Assembly: GCF_001420715.1 (NCBI RefSeq)
Contig: NZ_LJJC01000004.1
Span: 1,848,875-1,912,874, forward strand
Reading direction: 5' to 3'
DNA length: 64,000 bases
From: Heyndrickxia shackletonii
Lineage (GTDB): Bacteria > Bacillota > Bacilli > Bacillales > Bacillaceae_C
Shown here: piece after piece, positions 26,167 to 36,861 of the stretch
How the letters are laid out: each line of letters starts with the position of its first letter
How positions within the stretch are numbered: position 1 is the first letter of the stretch
The notes under the pieces: model-generated
The model's database searches: none
Told to the model about the DNA's origin: nothing
The model's input: the letters and a program-made list of their open reading frames with translations, nothing else
Made by a program: the position numbers and the translations under genes

Positions 26167-27072
26167 ATGGATTTAGACCAATTAGTAAATAAAGCAACCC
26201 AAAACGAAGAGGCTATTGTGGCTGTAGCGGTCGCCGAAGATATTGAAGTACTCGAAGCAGTTTCTTTAGCCATTCAAAAGAAAATAGCAAAATTTATCTT
26301 GTTTGGTGATTCTAATCAAATTCATTTATTATTAAAGAAGCATGCACCACATCTTCTTGAGTTAGATGATATTAATATTAAACATGTAGATTCACCTCAA
26401 GAGGCATGTACAAAAGCTGTCATGGCAGTCAAGAACCATGAAGCTAATGTTCTAATGAAAGGGAATGTTGCGACATCCACTATTTTAAAGGAAGTTTTAA
26501 ATAGGGATTATGGATTAAGGACTAGTAATGTTCTATCACATATTGCTGTTTTTGAAATCCCAAGCTATGATCGTTTCATCCTTTTAACCGATGCCGCCAT
26601 GAATATTGCTCCTAATCTCGATCAGAAAGAACAAATAGTGCAAAATGCTGTAAAGCTTGCTCATGCTATTGGAATCGATAGTCCGAAGGTTGCTGCTTTA
26701 GCTGCAGTAGAAGTGGTTAATCCGAGCATGCAAGCAACAATTGATGCAGCTGCATTAAGGGAAAGGAATATAAATGGATCCTTAAGCGGCTGTCGTATCG
26801 AAGGGCCATTAGCACTCGATATTGCTGTTTCTAAAGAAGCAGCAATGCATAAAGGGATTGAAAATGATGTGGCAGGTGCTGCGGATATTCTGCTTGTTCC
26901 AAATATTGAAACAGGTAATGCACTTTATAAATCATTGATTTATTTTGCTAATGCACAAGTCGGTGCTATGATTGCTGGAGCTGCAGCACCAATTGTTTTA
27001 ACATCACGATCTGATAGTGCAATAAGCAAGCTCAGATCTCTTGCTTTAGCAATCTGTTCAACTAAAAAATGA
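26167..27072 (+). CDS. ptb: Phosphate butyryltransferase
   Basis: Ptb exchanges the CoA of butyryl- and branched acyl-CoA for phosphate, giving the acyl phosphate that Buk uses to make ATP. The 301-residue protein belongs to the phosphate acetyl/butyryltransferase family, with VLMKGNVATSTILKEVLNR, LTDAAMNIAPNL and the C-terminal GAAAPIVLTSRSDSA signature. It is the first gene after the sigma-54 promoter and is followed by bcd after 17 bases. AAAAGGGG lies somewhat far from ATG 26167, so initiation may be moderate. Confidence 0.94.
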   Translation: MDLDQLVNKATQNEEAIVAVAVAEDIEVLEAVSLAIQKKIAKFILFGDSNQIHLLLKKHAPHLLELDDINIKHVDSPQEACTKAVMAVKNHEANVLMKGNVATSTILKEVLNRDYGLRTSNVLSHIAVFEIPSYDRFILLTDAAMNIAPNLDQKEQIVQNAVKLAHAIGIDSPKVAALAAVEVVNPSMQATIDAAALRERNINGSLSGCRIEGPLALDIAVSKEAAMHKGIENDVAGAADILLVPNIETGNALYKSLIYFANAQVGAMIAGAAAPIVLTSRSDSAISKLRSLALAICSTKK

Positions 27073-27089
27073 TAAAAGGGGAATGAACA

Positions 27090-28187
27090 ATGAAAATTTT
27101 TGAATACATGGGAAAATATGATTATGAACAACTTTTATTTTGTCAAGACGAACAATCAGGATTAAAAGCAATTATCGCTATTCATGATACGACTCTTGGG
27201 CCAGCATTAGGTGGGACAAGAATGTGGACATATGAATCTGAAGAGGCGGCAATTGAAGACGCACTCCGTTTAGCTCGCGGTATGACTTATAAGAATGCTG
27301 CTGCAGGGTTAAACCTCGGTGGAGGAAAAACGGTTATAATAGGTGATCCAAGAAAAGATAAAAACGAAGAAATGTTTCGTGCTTTCGGACGCTTTATTCA
27401 AGGTTTGAACGGACGTTATATTACAGCGGAAGATGTTGGTACAACCGTTGCTGATATGGACCTTATTCATGAAGAAACAAATTTCGTAACAGGTATATCA
27501 CCAGCATTTGGTTCTTCGGGAAATCCATCTCCAGTTACTGCTTATGGTTGCTATGTCGGGATGAAGGCTGCAGCAAAAGAAGCATTTGGAACTGATTCAT
27601 TAGAAGGTCTTACTGTTGCAGTACAAGGTGTTGGTAACGTTGCTTTTGAAATGTGCCGTTATTTACATGAAGAAGGTGCAAAATTAATCGTAACGGACAT
27701 TAATAAAGAAGCGGTAGGACGTGCGGTAGAACAATTTGGCGCAAAAGCAGTAGATCCAAATGAAATTTATGGTGTAGATTGTGATATTTTTGCACCATGT
27801 GCACTTGGAGCAATCATAAATGATGATACGATACCGCAAATAAAAGCAAAAGTTATTGCAGGTTCTGCCAATAATCAATTAAAGGAAACTCGTCACGGTG
27901 ATCAAATCCATGAAATGGGCATCGTATATGCACCAGATTTTGTTATTAATGCCGGTGGAGTAATCAATGTTGCTGACGAGCTTTATGGATATAATCGTGA
28001 CCGTGCAATGAAAAAGGTTGAAGGCATTTATAATAGCATTGAAAAAATTATTGAAATTTCAAAACGCGATGGAATTCCAACATATGTAGCGGCAGATCGA
28101 ATGGCAGAGGAAAGAATTGCGAAAGTTTCTAAGTCAAGAAGCCAGTTCTTATTGAACAGCCGCCATATCTTAAGCAACCGTGCATAA
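27090..28187 (+). CDS. bcd: Leucine (branched-chain amino acid) dehydrogenase
   Basis: Bcd oxidatively deaminates leucine, valine and isoleucine to the 2-keto acids with NAD, supplying the Bkd complex and, in Bacillus, branched fatty acid primers. The 365-residue length is typical. The substrate-binding Lys68 and catalytic Lys80 of the family fall in MTYKNA and LGGGKTV, and the NAD loop is GVGNVA (180-185). It has a good AAAAGGGG site. An unusually long spacer of 246 bases separates it from buk. Confidence 0.96.
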   Translation: MKIFEYMGKYDYEQLLFCQDEQSGLKAIIAIHDTTLGPALGGTRMWTYESEEAAIEDALRLARGMTYKNAAAGLNLGGGKTVIIGDPRKDKNEEMFRAFGRFIQGLNGRYITAEDVGTTVADMDLIHEETNFVTGISPAFGSSGNPSPVTAYGCYVGMKAAAKEAFGTDSLEGLTVAVQGVGNVAFEMCRYLHEEGAKLIVTDINKEAVGRAVEQFGAKAVDPNEIYGVDCDIFAPCALGAIINDDTIPQIKAKVIAGSANNQLKETRHGDQIHEMGIVYAPDFVINAGGVINVADELYGYNRDRAMKKVEGIYNSIEKIIEISKRDGIPTYVAADRMAEERIAKVSKSRSQFLLNSRHILSNRA

Positions 28188-28433
28188 TTTGTAGAAACTA
28201 CGCCTCACTTCTAGCTTCTCTTCTGTGGTATAGGCAGATGCCTTAAGCCCGTTAAATGGCTAAAAGTGTGGCGTTTCTTGCCTAATATAAAGCAACTTAA
28301 TCTGAAGTCCAATGGAATTTTAAGAATATAGAAAACGGCTGCGTTGCCTATTTCTTTAAACCCAACCTCTAACTTCTAATTTGTAGAAGGACGCGAGAGC
28401 GCTTTTATAGAACATCAAACGGAGGTAACATTT

Positions 28434-29540
28434 TTGTCTTTATCAGGTGCTAATTTCAGAATACTTGTTATTAATCCTGGATCAACTTCTACTAAAATCG
28501 GTATTTTTGATAATGAACATTCTATTTTAGAAAAAACAATTCGCCACAAAACAGAGGAGATCCAACAGTTTGAAAATGTAATCGATCAATATGAATTTCG
28601 CAAACAAACTATATTGGAAACTTTAGATGAAGAAGGCATTAATATATCCAAACTAAATGCTGTGTGCGGAAGAGGCGGACTACTCCGACCTATTGAAGGT
28701 GGTACCTATTCTGTTAATGAAGCGATGCTCGAAGATTTACGAATTGGTTATTCCGGACAGCATGCCTCTAATCTTGGTGGAATTATTGCCTATGAAATCG
28801 CTAAAGGATTAAATATACCATCTTTTATTGTAGATCCTGTCGTTGTAGATGAATTAGAACCACTTGCAAGAATATCAGGGTTTTCTCTTATCGAAAGAAA
28901 AAGTATTTTTCATGCATTAAATCAAAAGTCTGTTGCTAGAAAAGTAGCAAAACAATTGGGAAAAAATTATGATCAACTTAATTTAATCGTCGTTCATATG
29001 GGTGGCGGGATTACAGTAGGAGCCCATAGAAACGGAAGAGTGATAGATGTTAATAATGGTCTTCATGGGGAAGGTCCATTCAGTCCCGAAAGAGCAGGTA
29101 CAGTTCCTGCAGGCGATCTTATTGACCTTTGTTTTTCCGGCGAGTATTATCGAAATGAGTTGACAAAGAAATTAGTAGGCGGCGGCGGTCTTGTAGGCTA
29201 TTTAGCTACAAATGATGCTGTGAAAGTGGAACAAATGATTGCTGATGGAGATGAGTATGCTAAGCTCATTTATGATGCAATGGCCTATCAGGTAGCGAAA
29301 GAAATTGGCGCTGCAAGTGCTGTATTAATGGGAAAAGTCGATGGGATTGTTTTAACTGGAGGTTTAGCATATGGCAAATCTTTTGTACAATCTATAAGTG
29401 AATATGTCAGCTGGATTGCCGATGTCATTATTTATCCAGGAGAAAACGAGCTCCAAGCATTAGCTGAAGGTGTCTATAGAGTACTAAATGGCGAAGAAAC
29501 TGCAAAAGATTACCCAGGAGTTATGGAAAAAGCATTATAA
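28434..29540 (+). CDS. buk: Butyrate / branched-chain fatty acid kinase
   Basis: Buk transfers phosphate from butyryl or branched acyl phosphate to ADP and works as a pair with Ptb. The 368-residue acetokinase-family protein shows the N-terminal phosphate loop [43 protein letters not shown] and the adenosine-site segment [12 protein letters not shown]. The TTG start at 28434 follows ACGGAGG. The lpdV ribosome binding site AAAGGAGG starts right at its stop codon. Confidence 0.95.
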   Translation: MSLSGANFRILVINPGSTSTKIGIFDNEHSILEKTIRHKTEEIQQFENVIDQYEFRKQTILETLDEEGINISKLNAVCGRGGLLRPIEGGTYSVNEAMLEDLRIGYSGQHASNLGGIIAYEIAKGLNIPSFIVDPVVVDELEPLARISGFSLIERKSIFHALNQKSVARKVAKQLGKNYDQLNLIVVHMGGGITVGAHRNGRVIDVNNGLHGEGPFSPERAGTVPAGDLIDLCFSGEYYRNELTKKLVGGGGLVGYLATNDAVKVEQMIADGDEYAKLIYDAMAYQVAKEIGAASAVLMGKVDGIVLTGGLAYGKSFVQSISEYVSWIADVIIYPGENELQALAEGVYRVLNGEETAKDYPGVMEKAL

Positions 29541-29556
29541 AAGGAGGAGCACCATT

Positions 29557-30981
29557 TTGGCAAAAGAATATGATTTAGTCATCTTGGGAGGCGGAACCGG
29601 CGGTTATGTAGCGGCTATTCGTGCCTCACAATTAGGTTTGAAAACAGCGATTGTAGAAAAAGGAAAACTTGGCGGTACATGTCTTCATCGCGGGTGTATT
29701 CCAAGTAAAGCATTACTCAGAAGTGCTGAAGTGTATAAAACAGCGAAACGCGGTGAAGAATTCGGGGTTGTAGCACGTGAAGTTTCTCTTAACTTTGATC
29801 GTGTGCAAGAAAGAAAAAATGGGATAGTAGAAACTCTCCATAAGGGTGTCCAGCATTTAATGAAGCAAGGAAAGATAGATGTCTACGAGGGTACTGGTAC
29901 AATATTAGGACCTTCGATCTTTTCGCCTATGCCTGGAACAATTTCAGTAGAAATGAAATCCGGTGAGGAAAATGAAATGCTAATTCCGAAGAATGTTATA
30001 ATTGCCACAGGATCCAGACCGAGATCTCTTCCTGGATTAGATATAGATGGAGAGTTGGTTATATCCTCTGATGAGGCATTAGAACTTAAAGCTTTGCCAA
30101 ATTCTATTATTATAGTTGGCGGAGGAGTTATTGGGATTGAATGGGCTTCCATGCTTTCCGATTTCGGTGTAGAGGTAACTGTCATTGAATATGCGGACCG
30201 CATAGTGCCAACAGAAGATAAGGATATTTCAAAGGAAATTCAGCGATTAATGAAGAAAAAAGGAGTTAACATTGTTACGGGAGCGAAGGTTCTTTCCGAG
30301 ACATTGCAAAAAGGAAATAGTTCGGTAACCATTAGTGCTGAATGGAATGGGGAAAAGAAAGAATTTACTGCTGAAAAACTTCTGGTATCTGTAGGACGTG
30401 CTGCTAACACAGAAAATATCGGATTACACAATACCGAAATCGTTGTAGAAAAAGGATTCATTCAAGTAAATGAATTTTATCAAACAAAAGAATCCCATAT
30501 TTATGCAATTGGTGATGTTATTGGTGGATTACAGCTTGCACATGTTGCATCCCATGAAGGCATTGTTGCGGTAGAGCATATCGCTGGAGAAAATCCATCT
30601 CCAATTGATTATACACTCATCTCAAAATGTATTTACAGTAACCCGGAAATGGCTAGTGTAGGCTTAACAGAAGATGAAGCAAATCAAAAAGGATATAATG
30701 TAAAGGTCGGGAAATTTTCCTTTAGGGCAATTGGAAAAGCTCTTGTCTACGGTGAAGCGGATGGTTTCGTGAAAATTATTGCAGATAAGGATACAAATGA
30801 TGTATTAGGTGTACATATGATTGGCCCACATGTTACAGATATGATTTCCGAGGCAGGTCTGGCACGTGTTCTCGATGCAACTCCATGGGAGATTGCGCAT
30901 ACCATCCATCCACATCCAACATTAAGTGAGGCAATTGGAGAAGCTGCTTTAGCGGTTGATGGAAAAGCAATACATGGATAA
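29557..30981 (+). CDS. lpdV: Dihydrolipoamide dehydrogenase of the branched-chain complex (E3)
   Basis: This flavoprotein reoxidises the lipoyl group of BkdB with NAD. The 474 residues have the FAD fold (LVILGGGTGGYVAAIRA), the redox-active cysteines Cys42 and Cys47 in GGTCLHRGCIPS, an NAD fold (IIVGGGVIGIEWASML) and the C-terminal HTIHPHPTLSEA active-site segment. TTG 29557 has AAAGGAGGAG just upstream; in-frame starts further upstream lie within buk. A dispersed repeat begins immediately after the stop and separates the gene from bkdAA. Confidence 0.95.
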   Translation: MAKEYDLVILGGGTGGYVAAIRASQLGLKTAIVEKGKLGGTCLHRGCIPSKALLRSAEVYKTAKRGEEFGVVAREVSLNFDRVQERKNGIVETLHKGVQHLMKQGKIDVYEGTGTILGPSIFSPMPGTISVEMKSGEENEMLIPKNVIIATGSRPRSLPGLDIDGELVISSDEALELKALPNSIIIVGGGVIGIEWASMLSDFGVEVTVIEYADRIVPTEDKDISKEIQRLMKKKGVNIVTGAKVLSETLQKGNSSVTISAEWNGEKKEFTAEKLLVSVGRAANTENIGLHNTEIVVEKGFIQVNEFYQTKESHIYAIGDVIGGLQLAHVASHEGIVAVEHIAGENPSPIDYTLISKCIYSNPEMASVGLTEDEANQKGYNVKVGKFSFRAIGKALVYGEADGFVKIIADKDTNDVLGVHMIGPHVTDMISEAGLARVLDATPWEIAHTIHPHPTLSEAIGEAALAVDGKAIHG

Positions 30982-31137
30982 GAAAAGCGGAAGTGCCTTG
31001 CTCATCGGCGTACGGATTTCGTAGTCGCAGGCTCGAGATAAAGGAAACACAGTGAGGTAGTTCACGAACTGATGTTGACTTATCGTAGGGAGGAGACGGA
31101 GAAATCCGCTAGCCGATATCTACTAACGCTAGACAAA
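30982..31137 (+). repeat. Second intergenic repeat family, copy 2, inside the bkd operon
   Basis: The 156-bp block begins GAAAAGCGGAAGTGCC and contains GCGTACGGATTTCGTAGTCG, TCGAGATAAAGGAAACACAG and GACTTATCGTAGGGAGGAGA, and ends ACGCTAGACAAAG. It is nearly identical over long stretches to copy 3 at 44528. It starts at the first base after lpdV and ends 31 bases before bkdAA, so it is transcribed within the operon. Confidence 0.75.
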
Positions 31138-31168
31138 GATTAAACTTTTTTAAATAGGAGGTAGTAAA

Positions 31169-32167
31169 ATGGCTGAAAATCGTCATCAAGCACTAGGGTT
31201 AAGTGATGAAACTGTTTTAAAAATGTATGAAACAATGCTAATGGCAAGACGTATTGATGAACGTATGTGGTTATTAAATCGATCCGGAAAAATTCCCTTT
31301 GTCATTTCATGTCAAGGACAAGAAGCGGCACAAGTTGGAGCAGCTTTCGCATTAGATCGTGACAAGGATTATGTTTTACCTTATTATCGTGATCTTGGTG
31401 TTGTTCTAACATTTGGTATGACTCCAACGGAAGTAATGCTTTCCGGTTTTGCGAAAGCGGAAGATCCGAATTCAGGTGGAAGACAAATGCCTGGTCATTT
31501 TGGTCAAAAGAAAAATCGTATCGTAACAGGATCTTCACCAGTAACAACACAAGTACCACATGCGGTAGGGATTGCATTAGCCGGTAAAATGGAAAACAAA
31601 GATCTCGTTACCTTTGTAACATTTGGTGAGGGATCATCCAATCAAGGAGATTTTCATGAAGGTGCTAACTTTGCAGGGGTTCACAAATTACCAGTCATAT
31701 TCATGTGTGAAAATAATAAATATGCAATCTCAGTCCCGATAGAAAAGCAATTAGCATGTGAAAAAGTGTCCGATCGTGCAATCGGCTATGGAATGCCAGG
31801 AGTAACAGTTGATGGAAACGATCCTCTTGCAGTTTACCAAGCAGTAAAAGAAGCGGCAGATAGAGGTAGACGCGGAGAAGGTCCTACTTTAGTTGAAACA
31901 GTATCTTATCGTTTAACAGCGCATTCTTCTGACGATGATGATCGTACATATCGTTCTAAAGAAGAAGTCGATGCTGCAAAAGAAAAAGATTCTATTTTCA
32001 CCTTTGCAAACTATTTAAAAGAAGTCGGCGTTATGAGTGACGAATTAGAAAAAGAAATCAATGATCGTGTCATGAAAATCGTAAATGAAGCAACAGACTA
32101 TGCGGAAAATGCACCATATGCAGATCCGGAAGCTGCTTTAACTTATGTTTATGCACAAGAGAAATAA
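31169..32167 (+). CDS. bkdAA: Branched-chain 2-oxo acid dehydrogenase E1 alpha
   Basis: With BkdAB it decarboxylates 2-oxo-isovalerate, 2-oxo-isocaproate and 2-oxo-methylvalerate and passes the acyl group to BkdB. The 332-residue protein starts AENRHQALGLSDETV and holds RSGKIPFVISCQGQEAAQVG, the thiamine diphosphate motif from GEGSSNQGDFHEG to CENNKYAIS, and YRLTAHSSDDDDRTYR with the family phosphorylation-loop position. AGGAGGTAG precedes ATG 31169. The next gene follows after 24 bases. Confidence 0.96.
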   Translation: MAENRHQALGLSDETVLKMYETMLMARRIDERMWLLNRSGKIPFVISCQGQEAAQVGAAFALDRDKDYVLPYYRDLGVVLTFGMTPTEVMLSGFAKAEDPNSGGRQMPGHFGQKKNRIVTGSSPVTTQVPHAVGIALAGKMENKDLVTFVTFGEGSSNQGDFHEGANFAGVHKLPVIFMCENNKYAISVPIEKQLACEKVSDRAIGYGMPGVTVDGNDPLAVYQAVKEAADRGRRGEGPTLVETVSYRLTAHSSDDDDRTYRSKEEVDAAKEKDSIFTFANYLKEVGVMSDELEKEINDRVMKIVNEATDYAENAPYADPEAALTYVYAQEK

Positions 32168-32191
32168 GTTGTAGAATAGGAGGGAAAAATA

Positions 32192-33175
32192 ATGCCGGTT
32201 ATTTCATATATAGATGCTGTAACAATGGCTATTCGTGAAGAAATGGAACGTGATCCTAAAGTTTTTGTTTTAGGGGAAGATGTAGGAAAAAAAGGTGGGG
32301 TATTCAAAGCAACCCACGGTTTATATGAACAATTTGGAGAAGATCGTGTGCTGGATACACCTTTAGCAGAATCGGCCATTGCAGGAGTTGGAATTGGTGC
32401 TGCAATGTACGGGATGAGACCAATTGCTGAAATGCAGTTTGCTGATTTTATTATGCCAGCTGTAAACCAGATTATTTCAGAAGCAGCAAAAATCCGTTAT
32501 CGTTCTAATAACGATTGGAACTGTCCTATTGTTATTCGTGCTCCATATGGTGGCGGTGTCCATGGTGCTCTCTATCATTCACAATCTGTTGAAGCTGTAT
32601 TTGCCAACCAACCAGGATTGAAAATTGTGATGCCTTCTACACCTTATGATGTCAAAGGCTTATTAAAGGCTGCTATTCGCGATGAGGATCCGGTTCTATT
32701 CTTTGAACATAAAAGGGCATATCGTCTTATTAAAGGAGAGGTTCCTGAGGATGATTATGTTCTACCAATCGGCAAAGCAGATGTAAAGCGTAAAGGCGAG
32801 GATATAACGGTAATTACATATGGACTTTGCATCCACTTTGCATTGCAAGCAGCTGAACGATTGGCTCAGGATGGTATTGAAGCACATATCTTAGATTTAC
32901 GCACTGTTTATCCACTTGACAAAGAAGCTATTATTGAAGCTGCATCCAAAACTGGAAAAGTCCTTCTTCTAACAGAAGACACGAAAGAAGGAAGCATTAT
33001 GAGTGAGGTTTCTGCAATTATTGCTGAAAATTGTCTGTTTGACCTTGATGCACCGATTATGCGTCTTGCTGGTCCAGACGTTCCTGCAATGCCATATGCT
33101 CCAACAATGGAGAAATACTTCATGGTAAATCCTGATAAGGTTGAAAAAGCAATGCGTGAGCTTGCAGAATTTTAA
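32192..33175 (+). CDS. bkdAB: Branched-chain 2-oxo acid dehydrogenase E1 beta
   Basis: This is the second half of the E1 heterotetramer, with the transketolase-like Pyr and C domains. The 327 residues show FVLGEDVGKKGGVFKAT, DTPLAESAIAGVGIGAAMYG, MQFADFIMPAVNQII and the C-terminal HILDLRTVYPLDKEAI, all standard. It is flanked by bkdAA (24-base gap) and bkdB (18-base gap), each with an AGGAGG-type site, so the three subunits are co-translated from one message. Confidence 0.96.
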   Translation: MPVISYIDAVTMAIREEMERDPKVFVLGEDVGKKGGVFKATHGLYEQFGEDRVLDTPLAESAIAGVGIGAAMYGMRPIAEMQFADFIMPAVNQIISEAAKIRYRSNNDWNCPIVIRAPYGGGVHGALYHSQSVEAVFANQPGLKIVMPSTPYDVKGLLKAAIRDEDPVLFFEHKRAYRLIKGEVPEDDYVLPIGKADVKRKGEDITVITYGLCIHFALQAAERLAQDGIEAHILDLRTVYPLDKEAIIEAASKTGKVLLLTEDTKEGSIMSEVSAIIAENCLFDLDAPIMRLAGPDVPAMPYAPTMEKYFMVNPDKVEKAMRELAEF

Positions 33176-33193
33176 TAGAAGGAGGTCAACTAT

Positions 33194-34477
33194 ATGGCAA
33201 TCGAAAACATTACAATGCCTCAATTAGGGGAAAGTGTAACAGAAGGTACCATAAGCAAGTGGCTTGTTTCTCCTGGAGATAAAGTAAATAAATATGACCC
33301 GCTAGCAGAGGTAATGACGGATAAAGTAAATGCTGAAGTTCCTTCTTCTTTTACTGGTGTAATAAAAGAACTTATTGCTGCCGAAGGGGATACATTAGCT
33401 GTAGGAGAAATTATTTGTACCATCGAAGTCGAAGGTGGAGAAAGTGCAAGTACTTCAGCGGCTGAGGCTCCAAAAAATGAAGAGGCAGCTGCACCTGTAG
33501 CGGAAGCCCCGGCAAACCTTGCCGGAAAGGTAAGATATTCTCCGGCCGTTTTAAAATTATCACAGGAGCATAATATTGACCTTTCCCAAGTCAAAGGAAC
33601 TGGCAAGGAAGGCCGTATTACTAGGAAGGATTTATTGAAAATCATTGAATCGGGAACGATTCCGGCACCACAAGAGCAAAAAGTGGTAGAACCAGCAGCT
33701 GTCAATGAGGCACCAGCAGTACAAGCAGCAAAACCTGCTGCACAAGCGCAAGCTCCAAATATTCCTGTTATTCCAGGAGATATTGAGATTCCTGTAACAG
33801 GTGTCAGAAAAGCAATTGCAGCGAATATGCTTCGCAGCAAGCATGAAGCACCGCACGCATGGACAATGATGGAAGTGGACGTAACAAGTCTCGTGGAATA
33901 TCGCGATTCCATTAAGAACGAATTCAAAAAGCGCGAAGGCTTTAATATCACTTATTTTGCTTTCTTTGTAAAAGCGGTAGCACAAGCTCTAAAAGAATAC
34001 CCGCAAATCAATTCGATGTGGGCTGGGGATAAAATTATTCAAAAGAAAGATATTAATATTTCTATCGCAGTTGCAACTGATGATGCCTTGTTCGTTCCGG
34101 TTATTAAAAATGCAGATGATAAGTCTATCAAAGGCATTGCACGCGAAATATTTGATTTAGCAAATAAAGTTCGTACTGGTACTTTAAAATCAGATGATAT
34201 GCAAGGCGGAACATTTACTGTAAATAACACTGGTTCTTTTGGCTCTGTCCAATCAATGGGAATCATTAATTATCCGCAAGCGGCAATTCTCCAAGTGGAG
34301 TCCATTGTGAAACGTCCTGTTGTCATGAATAATGGGATGATTGCTGTTCGTGATATGGTAAACCTTTGTATGTCACTAGACCATCGTGTGTTGGACGGAT
34401 TAGTATGTGGCCGATTCCTTCAAAGGGTAAAAGCCATTTTAGAAAACATATCAAAAGAAAATACATCTGTATATTAA
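33194..34477 (+). CDS. bkdB: Branched-chain 2-oxo acid dehydrogenase E2 (dihydrolipoyl acyltransferase)
   Basis: BkdB forms the core of the complex and transfers acyl groups to CoA. Domains in order: a lipoyl domain (1-80, lipoylated Lys44 in MTDKVNAE), an Ala/Pro/Glu linker, a peripheral subunit-binding domain (about 115-150, RYSPAVLKLSQEHNIDLSQV), a second Ala/Pro-rich linker and the catalytic domain with DHRVLDG at 396-402 and its active-site histidine. At 427 residues it is complete. It is the last gene of the bkd operon and is followed by a strong terminator. Confidence 0.96.
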   Translation: MAIENITMPQLGESVTEGTISKWLVSPGDKVNKYDPLAEVMTDKVNAEVPSSFTGVIKELIAAEGDTLAVGEIICTIEVEGGESASTSAAEAPKNEEAAAPVAEAPANLAGKVRYSPAVLKLSQEHNIDLSQVKGTGKEGRITRKDLLKIIESGTIPAPQEQKVVEPAAVNEAPAVQAAKPAAQAQAPNIPVIPGDIEIPVTGVRKAIAANMLRSKHEAPHAWTMMEVDVTSLVEYRDSIKNEFKKREGFNITYFAFFVKAVAQALKEYPQINSMWAGDKIIQKKDINISIAVATDDALFVPVIKNADDKSIKGIAREIFDLANKVRTGTLKSDDMQGGTFTVNNTGSFGSVQSMGIINYPQAAILQVESIVKRPVVMNNGMIAVRDMVNLCMSLDHRVLDGLVCGRFLQRVKAILENISKENTSVY

Positions 34478-34479
34478 TG

Positions 34480-34509
34480 AAAAACCGCTGTCGAACAGCG
34501 GTTTTTTTG
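34480..34509 (+). terminator. Intrinsic terminator of the bkd operon
   Basis: AAAACCGCTG pairs with CAGCGGTTTT around TCGAA and ends in a T run, three bases after the bkdB stop. Confidence 0.92.
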
Positions 34510-34529
34510 TTGCGAGAAATTCTATATTA

Positions 34530-34708
34530 GGACAGAGAATCCGTTATCTGTGACAAAAGTGGTGCTTTTTTGAGTTTAGCGGACACTCGATCCGTTATTG
34601 GGGCAAAAGGCAGTTCTTTTTGAGTGATTTTCATCCATTAGCGGAATGTGTGTCCGCCAATATGATGAAAAGAGGGTTTTTCATGTGAATAACGGAACGT
34701 GTGTCCGG
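34530..34708. repeat. CGGACA...CCGTTAT motif element, copy 1
   Basis: A 19-20 base motif of the type CGGACA-N5/7-TCCGTTAT occurs twice forward (34530-34547, 34578-34599) and twice inverted (34638-34657, 34689-34708). GTGACAAAAGTGGTG lies between the two forward copies and is shared with copy 2 at 56969. Forward and inverted motifs can pair into large hairpins. The element occupies the first part of the 532-base bkdB-mutA gap. The remaining 34709-35009 is AT-rich and I see no other element in it. Confidence 0.7.
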
Positions 34709-35009
34709 TAAAGTCGATTCATAGGGAAGATCATGGTTTGAAGACTTGAAAAAATCCGCGTTCACCCATTTCCTCGTGTAACAACGTGAATTTATTAATT
34801 GAATCAGTTTTGCAATATTCCCCTAGTACAATAATGAAGCTTTTCATCTATTTATAATCATTATTCGAAGGTTTCAGTCGCCAATATTTTATGAAAATAT
34901 GGAATCTATTTCATTTTTATACTAAAATAATATTAGGTAAATTCTAATTCCATTTTATTTTCAGGTAATTGCAATCGGTTACATACCCTGGTGAAGGAGG
35001 TATTACAGC

Positions 35010-36854
35010 GTGACAATTAACCATAAAGATTTAAAACACCAATCATTTCCATCATATACAGTGGATGATTGGGTGACTTCGGTAAAAAATTCATTGAAAA
35101 ACAATACAATTGATTCACTGTATAGTGAAACATATGAAAATATTCGGTTAAAACCCTTATATTCCAATGAGGATTTGGAATTCACAATGGTGGAACAAAT
35201 TCCTGGTGCAAACCTGCGAATACGTGGTTTTGATTCAATAGGGGAGCAGCAACCATCATGGAAAGTCTCGCAAAGAATCATGAATCGAAATTGGGATGAA
35301 GTGAAAACATTATTGACACGAGCACTTGCAAACGGTCAGGATTCACTTTCCTTTGATGTTGATTACTTAAGTAATATGGAAGAAATTGATTTCTCTGAGC
35401 TGGATACTCAAAATATTCCCCTATTCTTATTAACAAAAAAGAATTTTCAGTTGCTTTTGGAAAAAGCATTAAAAATAAAAACATTGGCACCCGATGGAGT
35501 TATTGCTACAGATCCAATTTCATGTAATCTTCATCAAGGGGAATTGGATGCAGATAATCCTTCCATTTTAGAAAAATGGGGTTCGCAAATCTTACTTGCA
35601 AACCAAACCTTACCAAGTATTAAAACTATATTAATAGATACAACTCCTTATCATAACGGTGGTGCAAATGCCGTCCAAGAATTAGCAATTGCCTTATCAG
35701 AGGCTGTTTTTTATATCGAGCACATGAAACGTTACGGATGGCAGCCAAGTCAAACGGTTAAAAAGCTCGTTTTTCATTTTGCTATTGGCGGTAACTTTTT
35801 CATGGAAATTGCGAAACTGAGGGCTTTTCGAGCGCTTTGGACGACAATAGAAAAAGCATATGGATTATCTTCATCCGAGGATCGCGTAGCAGTTAGTGCT
35901 GAAACTTCAACATTTACAAAAACTGTTTTAGATCCTTATGTGAATATGCTGCGGGCAGGAAATGAGGCATTCGCTGCTATTCTAGGGGGAATCGATTATT
36001 TACATGTTTCTCCATATGATGAGGCTTTCCGAGAAAATGGAGAGTTTTCTGCTAGGATTGCAAGAAATACGCAATTTATATTAAAAGAGGAGGCATATTT
36101 AAACAAAATCTCAGATCCAGCAGGTGGCTCTTATTATATTGAGTCTTTGACAAATGAATTAATAGAAAAAGCATGGGAGCTTTTCCAAAAAATTGATGCA
36201 TTAGGTGGAATAGTAGAAGGGTTAAAATCAGGATGGATTCAAAATGAAATCAATCAAGTATTAAATAACAGACTTTTAGATGTAGAAAAAAGGCAACAAT
36301 CTGTTATTGGAGCCAATGTATATGCAAATCCAACTGAACAAATTTCGTTCATCCATGGTACACCAGAAAAAGGAGACTGCAATATTATCCCTATTTATCC
36401 AGTGAGAATAGCACAGGCTTTGGAAAAACTGCGAGAACGAGCCGATGATTTAGTTTCAAATGGAAAAAGCTTGAATGCCGGACTTATATGTTTAGGTTCC
36501 TTAAAAGACTATAAACCGAGAGCAGATTTTGTAACAGGCGTGTTGGCTACTGGTGGTATCAAAACGGATTGGGGGCACGAATGCACTACACTGGAGGATG
36601 TAAAAAAATATATAGAAGAAACAAAGTTACCTTACTATTGTATTTGCGGAACGGATGATATGTACAAAGAATATGGGAAGAGAATAGGAGAATGGATACA
36701 TGCAAATTATCCATCTATTCATGTAGAGATAGCTGGCAGATTTTCAGCGGAGGAAATGGAAAGCTACCGTTCGAGTGGGATAGCTGGCTCCATCTATTTA
36801 CATCAAAACATAGTGGAAAAAATAACTTCATTATTGAATTTGTGGGAGGTGTAA
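35010..36854 (+). CDS. mutA: Methylmalonyl-CoA mutase small subunit
   Basis: This 614-residue subunit pairs with MutB to isomerise methylmalonyl-CoA and succinyl-CoA. It aligns with the mutase barrel ([55 protein letters not shown]). Its C-terminal cobalamin-like domain lacks the DxHxxG cobalamin-binding motif found in MutB, as expected for the small subunit. GTG 35010 has an ideal AAGGAGG site. The mutB start lies seven bases after its stop. Confidence 0.94.
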   Translation: MTINHKDLKHQSFPSYTVDDWVTSVKNSLKNNTIDSLYSETYENIRLKPLYSNEDLEFTMVEQIPGANLRIRGFDSIGEQQPSWKVSQRIMNRNWDEVKTLLTRALANGQDSLSFDVDYLSNMEEIDFSELDTQNIPLFLLTKKNFQLLLEKALKIKTLAPDGVIATDPISCNLHQGELDADNPSILEKWGSQILLANQTLPSIKTILIDTTPYHNGGANAVQELAIALSEAVFYIEHMKRYGWQPSQTVKKLVFHFAIGGNFFMEIAKLRAFRALWTTIEKAYGLSSSEDRVAVSAETSTFTKTVLDPYVNMLRAGNEAFAAILGGIDYLHVSPYDEAFRENGEFSARIARNTQFILKEEAYLNKISDPAGGSYYIESLTNELIEKAWELFQKIDALGGIVEGLKSGWIQNEINQVLNNRLLDVEKRQQSVIGANVYANPTEQISFIHGTPEKGDCNIIPIYPVRIAQALEKLRERADDLVSNGKSLNAGLICLGSLKDYKPRADFVTGVLATGGIKTDWGHECTTLEDVKKYIEETKLPYYCICGTDDMYKEYGKRIGEWIHANYPSIHVEIAGRFSAEEMESYRSSGIAGSIYLHQNIVEKITSLLNLWEV

Positions 36855-36861
36855 TCGAAAG

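Noticed and set aside
33220-33951. 243-codon open frame opposite bkdB
   Set aside because: It is an antisense frame produced by the Ala/Pro-rich linker codons of BkdB, with no start signals or recognisable product.
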